A DNA stretch of 64,000 nucleotides from Aminipila terrae (lineage in GTDB: Bacteria; Bacillota; Clostridia; Peptostreptococcales; Anaerovoracaceae). Of this stretch, positions 54,475-63,996 are shown piece after piece. The position numbers and the translations under genes are program-made. Positions within the stretch are counted from its first letter, which is position 1; each line of letters begins with the position of its first letter. The stretch lies in NCBI RefSeq assembly GCF_010120715.1, contig NZ_CP047591.1, forward strand, positions 1,364,001-1,428,000. Direction: 5' to 3'. The notes below the pieces were generated by a model that saw nothing but the letters and a program-made list of their open reading frames with translations, was not told the DNA's origin and did not search any database.

Positions 54475-56633
54475 TGTGAGGACCCTTCAGGTGCTGTGTA
54501 GATTTTAGTCCATGCCGGAGGGGCTGGAATCTTTTTGTTCTTTAGCATATCCTGCCACTTTTCATCTGTAAGACGATCCGTTGATGGCCATGGGAACTCA
54601 TAATAGGAGTAAACTGCGCCCTTGGCAATACGCAGGGATCCTGCAACTGGTACAACTACATAAATATCATTGATGTTTCCCGTTCCTTCCTCCAGGACCT
54701 GCCCGCTTGGATCTGTTGCTATATCCGTAACCAATGCTGCCGGATTGTTTGAAACAGCCGATGGAGTATCTACTCCCTCATCTTTCAGTGCTTCAAGCCA
54801 AAAATGCTCCAGCTGCCCCCCAAAGCTCTTAATCAGTTCATATTCCTTGTCGCTCAGAGGTTTTTCTGCCAGCTCTTTTTCAGAAATAGTCTTCAGCTGG
54901 ACGGCCAGTTGTTCCAGCTCTTTCAATGAAGCACTGGTGGTCTTATCCAGTAACTTTCTGCTCTCCAGACCATCAATGGTCATTCTTGTCAGGGCTGCCA
55001 GCCTTCCATACACTTCTGGATTTGGCTCTACATAACCTCTGTCATCCTGCTCTTCTTCGCCACCGCCCATTTCTGCATAGACCTGTTTAGCATATAAAAC
55101 CGTATCATGCTTCAGTTCCGTATAACTTCCCAGATAAGTTTCCAGCTGCTTACGTGTCCACCCCTGATTCTGCATGAAAGCTGGATATCCTTCACCTTTT
55201 GCCTCAGTAAGAGGTGAAAGCATATAAAGCCATGCGCCATAAAGGGTTTGAGTCTGGTCCTTTACATCCATAGAAGTCATATGTTCCTGAATTTTTTTCA
55301 TATTTTCAGGATAATTTTTATAGGAGGTTTCTCCCATATCCTTGAGTAATGCGTAGGCTTCCTGTGAACCCATGGCTGCTGGAATATCCAGACCCTTTGG
55401 AAGCATACGAAGCTGCCCCTTACTGTTTTTATCTACCTCACGGTATACTAAATGTTGAAATACGGAAGCATCTAAGGTAAATCGTTGTCCCATAAACCGG
55501 AACCCTTTGATTACTTTTTCTTTGTCAGGCTGTATGTTTTTGTCAAAAATAGGCATAGAGTTTATGTCAGGTGGATTCATTTTTTTAATTCCACCAAGCA
55601 TACTTTCCCAGTTCTTTGTATTCTTAGTCAGCACATCCAGAGAAGGAATGTCCCCATAAACCTTCTTTAACAATGGATAATACTGGTTGATTCCTAAGTC
55701 ATCGCTTTTTCCTACAAAGAAATTTGTAGGTTGGTAAATATTATCCCAGTGCTTATAATCCTTCTGATCGAAAAGCAGAGTCATCAGCACCGCTGATTTT
55801 GTTTCATCCTCACTGGAAGCGCGGAAATTCATTCTCCCATACCACATCATGGTCTGGAAATAGGTTTTCAGCTCATCTGATTTGGTATAATGGCCTCTTG
55901 GAATATATTGAGTATAATCTTCATTAAAGGTTTCCGTTACTCCTGCATCGGTATTTCCAATGTTCATGACCGGTGACGGAGTGAATGTCTCCTGATGATT
56001 ACTAATTAACTGCAGTTCATCTTTTACTTCTTTCCCCACAGCAGAAGGTACTTCAGATTTGGAATCAAGCAGCTTAGCAGCCACAGCGAAAAAGGCCACA
56101 TTTCGTTTTGCAGCATTTTCCCATTCTGTTTTCTTTAATGATTCATATTGTTTCTGGCTTTTAGCCAGCATTGACTTGGTAAGAGAATCCAGTTCGCTGC
56201 GTAAATTATTCTTTTCCAGCGTCCTTAATAAATAGCTGAAATATAAATGATAATTATGTAGTATAGCATCTGTTGTCACAAAATTAGGTATATTGTCGTA
56301 GCGATTCATTTCATAGCTAATGAAAAACTCCTCCATTGGATCTGGGATTACTACAAAACCATTTTTAGCCATCAGTTTTTTAGCTTCTGCTGATAAGGCG
56401 AAACGGTCCTTATTTGTAACATTGCTTAAATCCCCTGATACCTGATACGCCTTTACTGAAGGAGTCACATTAACAGGTACCTCCTTATATGACGCAAACG
56501 CTGTTGACGGCGTCAAAAGCTCACTGTTTTGACCCTCCTTACTCTTTGACGATGATTGACAGCCACTGAAACTTGTGGCCATTAGGACAACCAGTAGAAT
56601 ACTGCTGACTATCCTGTTTTTTCTTTTGTTCAT
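54468..56633 (-). CDS. DUF3160 lipoprotein
   Basis: Exported protein of 721 residues. A lipoprotein signal peptide ends in SFSGC, which should be acylated at the Cys, followed by a Ser/Lys linker and a large helical DUF3160 domain (about 60-700). Conserved blocks such as NFVTTDAILHNYHLYFSYLLRTLE, FRFMGQRFTLDASV and FLSGYT-like strands are typical of the family. Function unknown; the family is found anchored outside many bacteria. A downstream Ca-loop protein overlaps its stop. Start: ATG 56633 (the in-frame TTG at 56642 is possible). Confidence 0.82.
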   Translation of the reverse strand: MNKRKNRIVSSILLVVLMATSFSGCQSSSKSKEGQNSELLTPSTAFASYKEVPVNVTPSVKAYQVSGDLSNVTNKDRFALSAEAKKLMAKNGFVVIPDPMEEFFISYEMNRYDNIPNFVTTDAILHNYHLYFSYLLRTLEKNNLRSELDSLTKSMLAKSQKQYESLKKTEWENAAKRNVAFFAVAAKLLDSKSEVPSAVGKEVKDELQLISNHQETFTPSPVMNIGNTDAGVTETFNEDYTQYIPRGHYTKSDELKTYFQTMMWYGRMNFRASSEDETKSAVLMTLLFDQKDYKHWDNIYQPTNFFVGKSDDLGINQYYPLLKKVYGDIPSLDVLTKNTKNWESMLGGIKKMNPPDINSMPIFDKNIQPDKEKVIKGFRFMGQRFTLDASVFQHLVYREVDKNSKGQLRMLPKGLDIPAAMGSQEAYALLKDMGETSYKNYPENMKKIQEHMTSMDVKDQTQTLYGAWLYMLSPLTEAKGEGYPAFMQNQGWTRKQLETYLGSYTELKHDTVLYAKQVYAEMGGGEEEQDDRGYVEPNPEVYGRLAALTRMTIDGLESRKLLDKTTSASLKELEQLAVQLKTISEKELAEKPLSDKEYELIKSFGGQLEHFWLEALKDEGVDTPSAVSNNPAALVTDIATDPSGQVLEEGTGNINDIYVVVPVAGSLRIAKGAVYSYYEFPWPSTDRLTDEKWQDMLKNKKIPAPPAWTKIYTAPEGSSQW

Positions 56634-56731
56634 ACTCCCCAAAAACCTCCTTATTTACGAATTCTTTATGTTCCCACATTTACCATATTTTGATTAGACG
56701 AAAAAGTCAATACTTTGTTCCTGATAATGGC

Positions 56732-56763
56732 AAAAAAAACACAAGGTGAATTTTCCCCTTGTG
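56732..56763 (-). terminator. Terminator of the mac-SLH operon
   Basis: CACAAGGTGAA and TTTTCCCCTTGTG pair around a short loop, with T8 downstream on the minus strand. Confidence 0.85.
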
Positions 56764-56779
56764 CTTCTTCAAGTGTCAT

Positions 56780-58674
56780 TTATTGATATATAATGACCCT
56801 AATCTGTCCTCCCCTGTCAGCATCCTTATCATAGCAGTAAGCCAGTGTCTTTCCTGCTTTATAGGCTGCAAGGGCATCCGTGATCGAACCTTTATAGCTG
56901 TAGGTTTCTGTTGAGGTTTTATATTCATAAACTGCTACATCTGCTGCAACTTTAAAAGTCGTTCCATCTGTGAATTTTACAGTTGAACCGTCAAAAGACT
57001 GGGCCTTTAAATTAGCCCTGGTTATATTTTTCATCTTCTCAACACTGGTTCCTGCTCCGTAAAACATTGCAGGCCCGGCTGATACATTAAAGTTGGTATT
57101 ACTGCTGCTTAAAGAATACTTACTTCCTTTTATATCATAGGTGTAGTTGCCGCTTGTGGCAGAACTGTTTTTGCCTGAAGATTTGGCAGAAGTTATAACC
57201 CCATATTTTAATGAATCTCCTGTGACATTATTCAATATCAGACTGGTCACGTACCCGTTTTTTGCCTGGTAATATAGTATGTCGTCACTATCCAGTGTCA
57301 GACCATCCAGCCGGCTTAGAGACGTTGCGGTGTAGGCTCCCTCATAGGTGTCTAAAATAGTAGCTGTGCCAGAAATCTTTGTGTCCCAATATTCATAAGT
57401 GAAGAATCTGCTTTTCCTGCAACAGTCCCCCCTCCTGAAACAGAGGAAATCTGCATGTTTTCCTTGGAATCAAAAGTTATTTTAATCACATCACCTGCTT
57501 CAACTGTTGTATTTTTATCTACGCTATACGCAACTTCCTTCCCCTCTGGGGTTATACCTTTAATGTTTGACGTATCCGCTTCCGTTACGTAAAGGATCGT
57601 CTCCTGCTTTAAAACCGTGCTGCTAACTGCATCTGCCACGTTGCCATTTCTTCCAAGCAACAAGGTTATGGCATCCCCTATTTTCAAGTCCCCGGTTGAA
57701 GACAATGCAGAAAAAGCTTTTGTAGATTCCAGCGTATAAGTTTTTCCTGACAGGGTAATGCTGGTAACTGCATCCTGACTTGGTGAAGCTTTATCGTAAA
57801 TACCTGTTACTCTGTCATTATAAACCCAGACGGTACTTTTTGAATTGGAATAATAAACAATATCGTATGTTTCCACATCAGCAAGCTTTATTTTATTTCC
57901 ATTTTTGTATACCGCTGCTCCGGAATTAATTCCCAATTTGCTGTACCAGTCGGATGAGGTAACCGTATATGGCCCATTCATATTATCTGTTACGACCCCT
58001 GCATAGTTCACTTCACCATTATCGTTTACCGAATATCCCAGGGATTCTGCGTAGGTCTTGCTTCCATCTTTTAAATCCGTTTTTAATGCATTGTAAAGAA
58101 GCTGTACAGCATCTCCTTTTGTCATAAGGGTGCCAATGCCGCCAACAATACCAGAAGAAAGACCTAATGATGAGTAGAGATTCATCTGGGCATATGGAAA
58201 GGCTCCTGTAAAGTCTGACTGTGTGTATCCCAATAAAATCAAGGCACTATTCACACCCTGCTCCAGCGTCACCATACTGTTAGGCTTAAAGTCCCCATTA
58301 CTGTAGCCAGACAGCAGGTTATTGGAAGCTGCTAACTTAATATATGGTGCTGCCCAGTTACTGGCACTGACATCTTTAAATAATGAAGAATAGGAGGATA
58401 CTGCAACCTGATCTTTATACTTTGAAGCCATGACCAGCATCTTGGCATATTGCGCCCTTGTAATGTTGGCCCCTAAATTATAGTTTCCGGAACTGTCTGC
58501 TGAAATAACTCCCATAGCTTCCAGCATCATAGTTGCACTGGAGGCAGAGTCGGTTTCTGCCTTTACCTCCTGGGGATTGATTCCGTTCATTCCCAGCAAA
58601 AGAAGCAGAATTAAAATCATAGCCATACTTTGATATATTATTTTCTTTGTAGAAATTACATTCTTTGTGCCCAT
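56780..58674 (-). pseudogene. SLH-domain surface protein, one frameshift
   Basis: Two minus-strand frames (57352-58674 and 56780-57250) form one protein of about 630 residues. It has a signal peptide (about 1-38), three SLH domains (about 45-90, 105-150, 160-200) and a C-terminal region of beta-strand repeats in which each unit ends with a phrase like VTGIYDKASPSQDAVTSI. The break lies near 57378-57387. Inserting one base there gives MNIGDTKISGTATILDTYEG and continues through DILYYQAKNGYVTSLILNNVTG, as in related clostridial SLH proteins. AAAGGAG precedes the ATG. Fourth gene of the MacAB-like operon. Confidence 0.82.
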
Positions 58675-58710
58675 AAAGATTCTCCTTTTTATTAAATTAA
58701 AAAATTGATT

Positions 58711-59888
58711 TTAATCGTATCGCAAAGCATCTATTGGATGCATCTTTGCTGCTTTGTTGGCAGGGAAGTAACCGAAAATCACACCAATTCCTACGGATAC
58801 CGAAAAAGCCAGCAGTATGGCATTTAAGGAAACGATTACTGTCATGTCCATGATCTTCCCAGCTGCAAAAGAAACGAGAGCGCCAAACAGGATACCAATA
58901 ACACCTCCCAGAGCACTGGTTGTTGCTGCCTCAATGATAAACTGCTCCATAATATTTTTGCGTTTTGCTCCAAGGGCTTTTCGGATTCCGATTTCTCTTG
59001 TCCTCTCTGTAACAGAGACCAGCATAATATTCATTATGCCTATCCCCCCACAACCAGTGATATTCCAGCGATACCTACAAGCACCGCTGCTATGGAACCG
59101 GTCATCTCATTGACCTGTTCAATCATGGAAGTCATACTGGTAACACGATAAGCATCTTCACTGCCGTAGATTTTATACAATGCGTTTTCAATCAAGGCAA
59201 CCGTTACATCCATATTATCTGTATTCACTGCGGTTATGTAATAGCTGCTGATGTTGCCATTGAAGGACAGCCTGGTTGCAACGGAATAAGGGACATATAT
59301 CACGTCGTCATCGGAGCTCTCTACAGAATCAGCGGTCTCCGTGAGCAATCCCACGATTGTATATTCCGAACCATTTATTTTAATGGTCTGTCCTATGGGA
59401 TTTGTCTTGCCGAACAACTGCTTTACCACATAACTGCCTGCCACACAGATTTTCTGCCGCCGGACCGTATCAATATACTGGACGAATCTGCCCTGATCCA
59501 GTTCAATGTGCTGCATTTCCTGATAATTCTCATTTACTCCCTTAACTTTGGTGGTATCAATAGACTCTGTGCCACTTTTAACCGTAACGGAGGCCGTCAC
59601 CAGAGGACTGTACTCAGACAGATATGCAGGATTTTCCTTTACAAGTTTTTCTATATCGTCAACTTTAACTGCCCGGTTTCCTCCCCTTCCAACAAGGTTT
59701 ACAGTAATGGTGTTTGTTCCCATGCTCTCAAACTTGGATGTCATATCCGATGACAAGCCATTCATAAGGCTGATTAGAACGATTACTGAGGCTACTCCAA
59801 TGATAATGCCCAGCATGGTGAGAAATGCTCTCATTTTGCTTGTTTTTAAGCTTTTCAGTGCAAGAGTAAAAGATTGCTTAAAGTTCAT
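58711..59888 (-). pseudogene. MacB-like ABC transporter permease, one frameshift
   Basis: The two frames (59040-59912 and 58711-59034) make one MacB/FtsX-type permease of about 392 residues: membrane segment 1 (about 20-42), a MacB_PCD extracytoplasmic domain (about 50-230) and three C-terminal segments. The frame stops at a C6 run (59044-59049) within LVVGG. One extra base gives [33 protein letters not shown], the family's signature loop. ATG 59888 follows AGGAGG and overlaps the ATPase stop. With the ATPase and adaptor it forms an export complex. Confidence 0.88.
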
Positions 59889-60621
59889 AAAATCCACCTC
59901 CTGCGAGACCATACGGCTCCCTTGAACTTATCCTTACCTCTGGAACAGAGTGTCCACTATCCTCCACTATCTTTCCATCAGAAACGCGAATAATCCTTTT
60001 TGCTTTTTCTGCTACTCCCATATCATGAGTTATGAGAATTACTGTATTTCCTTCTGCGTTTACCTGTTGCAAAAACTCCAGTACTTCACGTCCTGTTTTA
60101 CTATCAAGAGCCCCTGTAGGCTCATCCGCAAGAATAATGGAAGGATTTCCAGCCAGAGCTCTGGCTATGGAAACCCGCTGTTGCTGCCCTCCGGAAAGCT
60201 GGGACGGCATATTTGCCGTTTTATTATCTAATCCCACTTTTTTTAAGGCCATAATGGCCCGTTCTTTTCTTTCTTCTTCTGCCAATCCCTTATAAATCAG
60301 TGGAAGTTCAACATTTTCAAGAACGTTCAGTTTGGTAATCAGGTTGTACTGCTGGAATATAAACCCCAGGGTCTTGTTTCGAAATTCTGCCTGCTGGTCA
60401 TCATTCAATGTGCTCACATCAACCCCGTTTAAATAATATTTTCCTTTTGTGGGCACATCAAGGCAGCCTATGATATTCATGCATGTGGACTTTCCGGAAC
60501 CGGACTGGCCGATTATAGCTGCCATTTCCCGTTCCCTGATTTCCAGTGAAATGCCATCCAGTGCATGGATTTCCGTGTCCCCCATGAGATAAATTTTATA
60601 AATATCTTCTAGCTTTATCAT
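59878..60621 (-). CDS. MacB-type ABC transporter ATP-binding protein
   Basis: ABC ATPase of 247 residues of the LolD/MacB family: Walker A GQSGSGKST, LSGGQQQRVSIARAL, Walker B IILADEPTGALD and switch His in LITHD. It powers the permease encoded just downstream (11-base overlap) and the adaptor upstream. An unusual C-terminal extension (EVRISSREPYGLAGGGFYEL) follows the ordinary end. Family members drive export of macrolides, peptides or lipoproteins; the substrate here is unknown. Confidence 0.92.
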   Translation of the reverse strand: MIKLEDIYKIYLMGDTEIHALDGISLEIREREMAAIIGQSGSGKSTCMNIIGCLDVPTKGKYYLNGVDVSTLNDDQQAEFRNKTLGFIFQQYNLITKLNVLENVELPLIYKGLAEEERKERAIMALKKVGLDNKTANMPSQLSGGQQQRVSIARALAGNPSIILADEPTGALDSKTGREVLEFLQQVNAEGNTVILITHDMGVAEKAKRIIRVSDGKIVEDSGHSVPEVRISSREPYGLAGGGFYEL

Positions 60622-60629
60622 GACTGCAC

Positions 60630-62356
60630 CTACATTCCACTAGGAGCGCCGCCGCCACCAGGAGATCCTCCGCTGCCAGATGGAGCTCCAGAAGGTCCTC
60701 CTCCCTGACCTCCACCCATTTCAGGGCCACCCATCATGGCATCTTTATTGTTGGAAGATTCCTTTGCCTGAACTTTCACTCTTATTACATCACCTTTTTT
60801 AAGGCCTTTTTTAATTTCGGCGTTGTTGTCATCGCTTAGACCTATGGTCACTTGTTTTTCTGTACCATCTTGCATGGTTACTGCATTTCCCCTGGCCACA
60901 GCAGCCACTGGTACCACCAGAACATCTTCTGCCGAATCAATTACAATATTTGCAGTTACATTCATACCTGGCCACAAACCCTCAGGCTTATTTATAACAA
61001 TGGTAACGGGATAAGAAGTTACTCCTTCACTGGAGGTGCCTAAGAGCCCAATTTTCTCCACATACCCTGTGAACTTTTTATCTGGAAGGGCATCTGCTGT
61101 AATATCAACTTTCTGCCCTACACTCATACTTGATATATCCAGTTCATCTACACTGATTTGAAAGGTAATTTTAGACATATCTGCAATAACAGCCATGGTT
61201 GTGGTATTATTTTCATCTAGCTTATCTCCTGCTTTCACTGTCTTTGAAATAACCGTTCCGGAAATGGGAGACTTAAGGGTGTAATTATCCAGTTGTTTCT
61301 GGGTATTAATATATGAGATCTGGGAATCCCGAAGGGATAACTGACTGTTTTTCAGCTGGTCTTCCGCATCATCGCTGTCCAGTGTGGCTATAACCCCGCC
61401 CTTTTTTAAATAGGCTCCTTTTATATTTATTGAGTTAACCGTTCCTGCAGTTTCTGCTAAAACCGTTTTTTCGGAGGATGCTTCCAGCGGAGCAGAAGAG
61501 TAACAGGATTTTCCCCCTGCAGTCACAGAAATATAGGTACCTGTTTGCAGATAGCCTGGATTGGTCAGTTCTACTTCCACATCCGTAACTGTTATGTATC
61601 CATTCAAAACTCTTTTTGAATTGTACATTTTGCTTATCTTGCCAGTCAGCTGCTCAAAGGTATTCTCTACTGTAACCGTGACCGTTTCTCCTGCATAAAG
61701 GCCCCCTGCATCTATTTCACTAAAGGGTATTCTTGCTGTCATGGTGTCATTGTCAACAACTTTAGCTATTTTCGAACCCTTTTGCAGGGAATCTCCCTTG
61801 GCTACATAAAGTTCATCTATCATTCCTTTAATGGGAGATGTTACTTTAAGTCCGGCATAAGCTTTGGCACTGTCTTCATAACTTAACTGTTGTTTTTCCA
61901 ATGCAATGTCTGCTTTCTCCAGAGAATTTTCCATTTCTTCAGAATCCACTACATAAAGCACGTCGCCTTTTTTCACCGTGTCTCCTTCTTTAAAGGTATC
62001 TTTAACTACATCTCCCTGAACTAATGCGGAAATGCTGTACTGTTCCACCGGAGTAACCGTTCCAGATCCACTGACAGCCACTTCCACGTTTCCCTTTTTC
62101 ACCGTATACTCAGTAAATCCGGAGGCTGTTTCTTTTCCTGCTGCCATACTGCTTAAAGTATAAGAGACTGGTAAAATAACTGCCAATGCCAATGCTATGT
62201 ATGCTATTTTTTTCTTTTTAGGAGGCAATTTTGTCAGTTTCTTTACAAGGGGTATTTTGCTTAATATGCCTTCTACCTTAGTCCCTAAACAAACCAGCCC
62301 ATTTTTAATTTTTAATAAGACTCTGCCCCAAAATCCTTTGCCTTGTTATTTTTCAT
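60630..62356 (-). CDS. MacA/HlyD-like membrane-fusion adaptor (probable frameshift at the N-terminus)
   Basis: Periplasmic-adaptor-type protein with one membrane segment, two biotinyl-lipoyl-like halves joined by a coiled coil, a beta-barrel and a very Gly/Pro/Ser-rich C-terminal tail (about 500-532 of the open frame). Visible motifs: TVKKGNVEVAVSGSGTVTPV and SPIKGMIDELYVAKGD, repeated as SPISGTVISKTVKAGD. The open frame starts at TTG 62228. One extra base near 62326-62333 joins ATG 62356 (MKNNKAKDFWGRVLLK) to it, adding a cytoplasmic N-terminus. In a monoderm it should bridge the permease to the cell wall side. Adaptor, ATPase, permease and SLH gene form one operon. Confidence 0.8.
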
Positions 62357-62477
62357 TTCACCGTCCACTCAGTCTATCCTCTCTTTCCTTATTGTCATAT
62401 TCTATGTTAATGGAAAAATATGGGGATGTTCTGACTTAAATATGACTATTGTGTGAAGATATGGTGGTTTTTACAAC

Positions 62478-62514
62478 AAAAAAGCTGGCCCAAAGTTAAA
62501 CTTTAAGGTCAGCT
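62478..62514 (-). terminator. Terminator downstream of the 69-aa protein gene
   Basis: AGCTGACC with inner AAAGT pairs with ACTTT and GGCCAGCT; TTTTTT follows on the minus strand. Confidence 0.82.
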
Positions 62515-62520
62515 CTCTGA

Positions 62521-62727
62521 CTAACGTTTTGTATTTGGCCCTAGGCCCTCTTTTTTAGAATTATGCCCCAGGTTCTGATGCTGAATACTTCCCGGTGGAA
62601 TATTTCCATTTTTAACTAATTGCTCTGCATATTTTTCATTTCCAAACCAAAGATCTTTCCCTTCTGGTTTAAAATTTTTGGAATTTTCCATATTGGAAGT
62701 TTCCCATAAATTGTCTAGCTCTTTCAA
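62521..62727 (-). CDS. Small uncharacterised protein, about 69 aa
   Basis: The frame is open from 62823, but a start at TTG 62727 fits GGAAGGTG 6 bases upstream. The protein is short, polar and Asn/Gly/Lys-rich (NSKKEGLGPNTKR end; KDLWFGNEKYAEQLVKNGNIPPGS in the middle), with no membrane segment. The composition recalls small acid-soluble spore proteins, but I see no diagnostic SASP motif and do not claim the family. It follows the nuclease-like gene by about 90 bases on the same strand and is followed by a terminator, so the two may be one unit. Confidence 0.55.
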   Translation of the reverse strand: MKELDNLWETSNMENSKNFKPEGKDLWFGNEKYAEQLVKNGNIPPGSIQHQNLGHNSKKEGLGPNTKR

Positions 62728-62819
62728 AGAATTCACCTTCCTTTCAAGGCTTATTCTTTCCTTAAAAGTTGAAATTATATGTACAATTATAACGAAAACT
62801 TGCCTGTGACACTTCAAGC

Positions 62820-63680
62820 TCACTGTGCGATTCTTGCCACAAATTCTTCAACTACGCTAATATCTAACGGCATCCTGCTGGTTCCACTTGTTATAAAAAA
62901 ATTTTTTCCTATTACTAAATCTTCAGAAAGATAATCTCCTACCTTTTTATTTGCTGCCTTTTGATAGTTGCGATTATCCATCATTCCAAAATGCTCCCAT
63001 ATAATAATCTCTTTGTTTTTATCAATTATTACAAAATCAGGGCAGTATGATTTCCCATTGATATAAAGGTGCATCTCATATTTATATATTAAGCCATATT
63101 TATGTAATACCATAGCTATTATAGCCTCTGACTTAGACCTTACTTTAAAGCCCAGCCCCGTATCAAACTTTAAGCCTTCGGAGTTCAATACAATACTGTT
63201 TTCATTTGAATTAAGTGGAATACCTGTATTCTTTTTGTCCAGTTCCCCTATAAGGCATAAATTAGAAATCAAATTGGAATCGTACCCTGCCCTTAAGGGT
63301 ACTCCATCAAATCTCCACTCATTAGTTTTATACGGTTTAGGCATACTTTCACTTATATAAAATGGATCAAAATTTATATAAAATTTAATTATTTTCTCCA
63401 TACACTGAATGTTTTTTTCCAGTATAGCTATACTTTTCTCCACACACCATCTTCGCCTTAAGCTCTTTGCAATTTCGGAACCCCTAGCACCACTTTCATA
63501 GATTCTTTTCTCCACCCTTCCTGATTCCTCATTTAAAACCTGATATAGTTCTACTCTGGTGTTACGATATCTTGCTGTTAACTTGCCTTTTTCCAGAGTA
63601 TATAATTCATTTTTAAATCCCTGAACTAATTTTCTTTGGGTCTTTAAGCTAGAAATTAACTGTTCTTTTGACAACAGCAT
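62820..63680 (-). CDS. PD-(D/E)XK nuclease-like protein
   Basis: Protein of 286 residues. The N-terminal half (about 1-110) is helical and basic, perhaps DNA-binding. The C-terminal half (about 175-286) shows the PD-(D/E)XK core: Glu in VRSKSEAIIAMVL, the PDF acid in YCPDFVIID, the Glu in IIIWEHFGMMD and a later Lys in KKVGDYLS. This order matches restriction-like nucleases of the clostridial WEHFGMMD group. ATG 63680 follows AAAGGGG. A perfect palindrome beside its promoter suggests repression. No methyltransferase or phage gene is adjacent in the window. Confidence 0.78.
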   Translation of the reverse strand: MLLSKEQLISSLKTQRKLVQGFKNELYTLEKGKLTARYRNTRVELYQVLNEESGRVEKRIYESGARGSEIAKSLRRRWCVEKSIAILEKNIQCMEKIIKFYINFDPFYISESMPKPYKTNEWRFDGVPLRAGYDSNLISNLCLIGELDKKNTGIPLNSNENSIVLNSEGLKFDTGLGFKVRSKSEAIIAMVLHKYGLIYKYEMHLYINGKSYCPDFVIIDKNKEIIIWEHFGMMDNRNYQKAANKKVGDYLSEDLVIGKNFFITSGTSRMPLDISVVEEFVARIAQ

Positions 63681-63718
63681 ATTATCCCCTTTTATCATAA
63701 ATTAAAATGCCGTTCAGC

Positions 63719-63743
63719 ATAAATGTAATTTAATTACATTTAT
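63719..63743. promoter_or_regulatory. Palindromic operator upstream of the nuclease-like gene
   Basis: TAAATGTAATT, one centre base, AATTACATTTA: a perfect inverted repeat (12-bp arms with the flanking A and T) lying just downstream of the predicted -10. Confidence 0.65.
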
Positions 63744-63770
63744 TGTAATATATTCAACAAGCAAATTCAA
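63742..63770 (-). promoter_or_regulatory. Predicted promoter of the nuclease-like gene
   Basis: TTGAAT (63770-63765), 17 bases, TACAAT (63747-63742), about 60 bases from the start codon. Confidence 0.6.
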
Positions 63771-63859
63771 CCCTTTACTTAAGATTTATTTTGCTTTCAT
63801 AAGATTTCCTTACAAATTATTATCTCTAAGGGTCAAATCCTTGCTTGCTTAGAGCCTAG

Positions 63860-63996
63860 CCTACCGAAAATTTATAAAAAACTAATATCTCGGTAGGTTT
63901 TTTGCATAAAACCCGGCTATTTCGTGCTTAATTTCTTTAATAGATCAAAAATACTACCACATTTCTGTAATTCCAAAAAAATATGGCAGCTTTTGC
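63860..63996. repeat. Double-hairpin repeat, copy B
   Basis: Unit 1: CCTACCG (63860-63866), 24-base loop, CGGTAGG (63891-63897), T6, GCAT. After a 45-base spacer, unit 2: ACTACCA (63953-63959), 25-base loop, GGCAGC (63985-63990), TTTTGC. Loops, total length (137) and stem bases match copy A (42424-42560), while loop sequences have diverged. A short CTCTAAG/CTTAGAG hairpin precedes it. Confidence 0.7.

Noticed and set aside
63719..63743. Zur or PerR box
   Set aside because: The palindrome resembles these 7-1-7 sites in layout, but key bases differ, so I only call it an operator.
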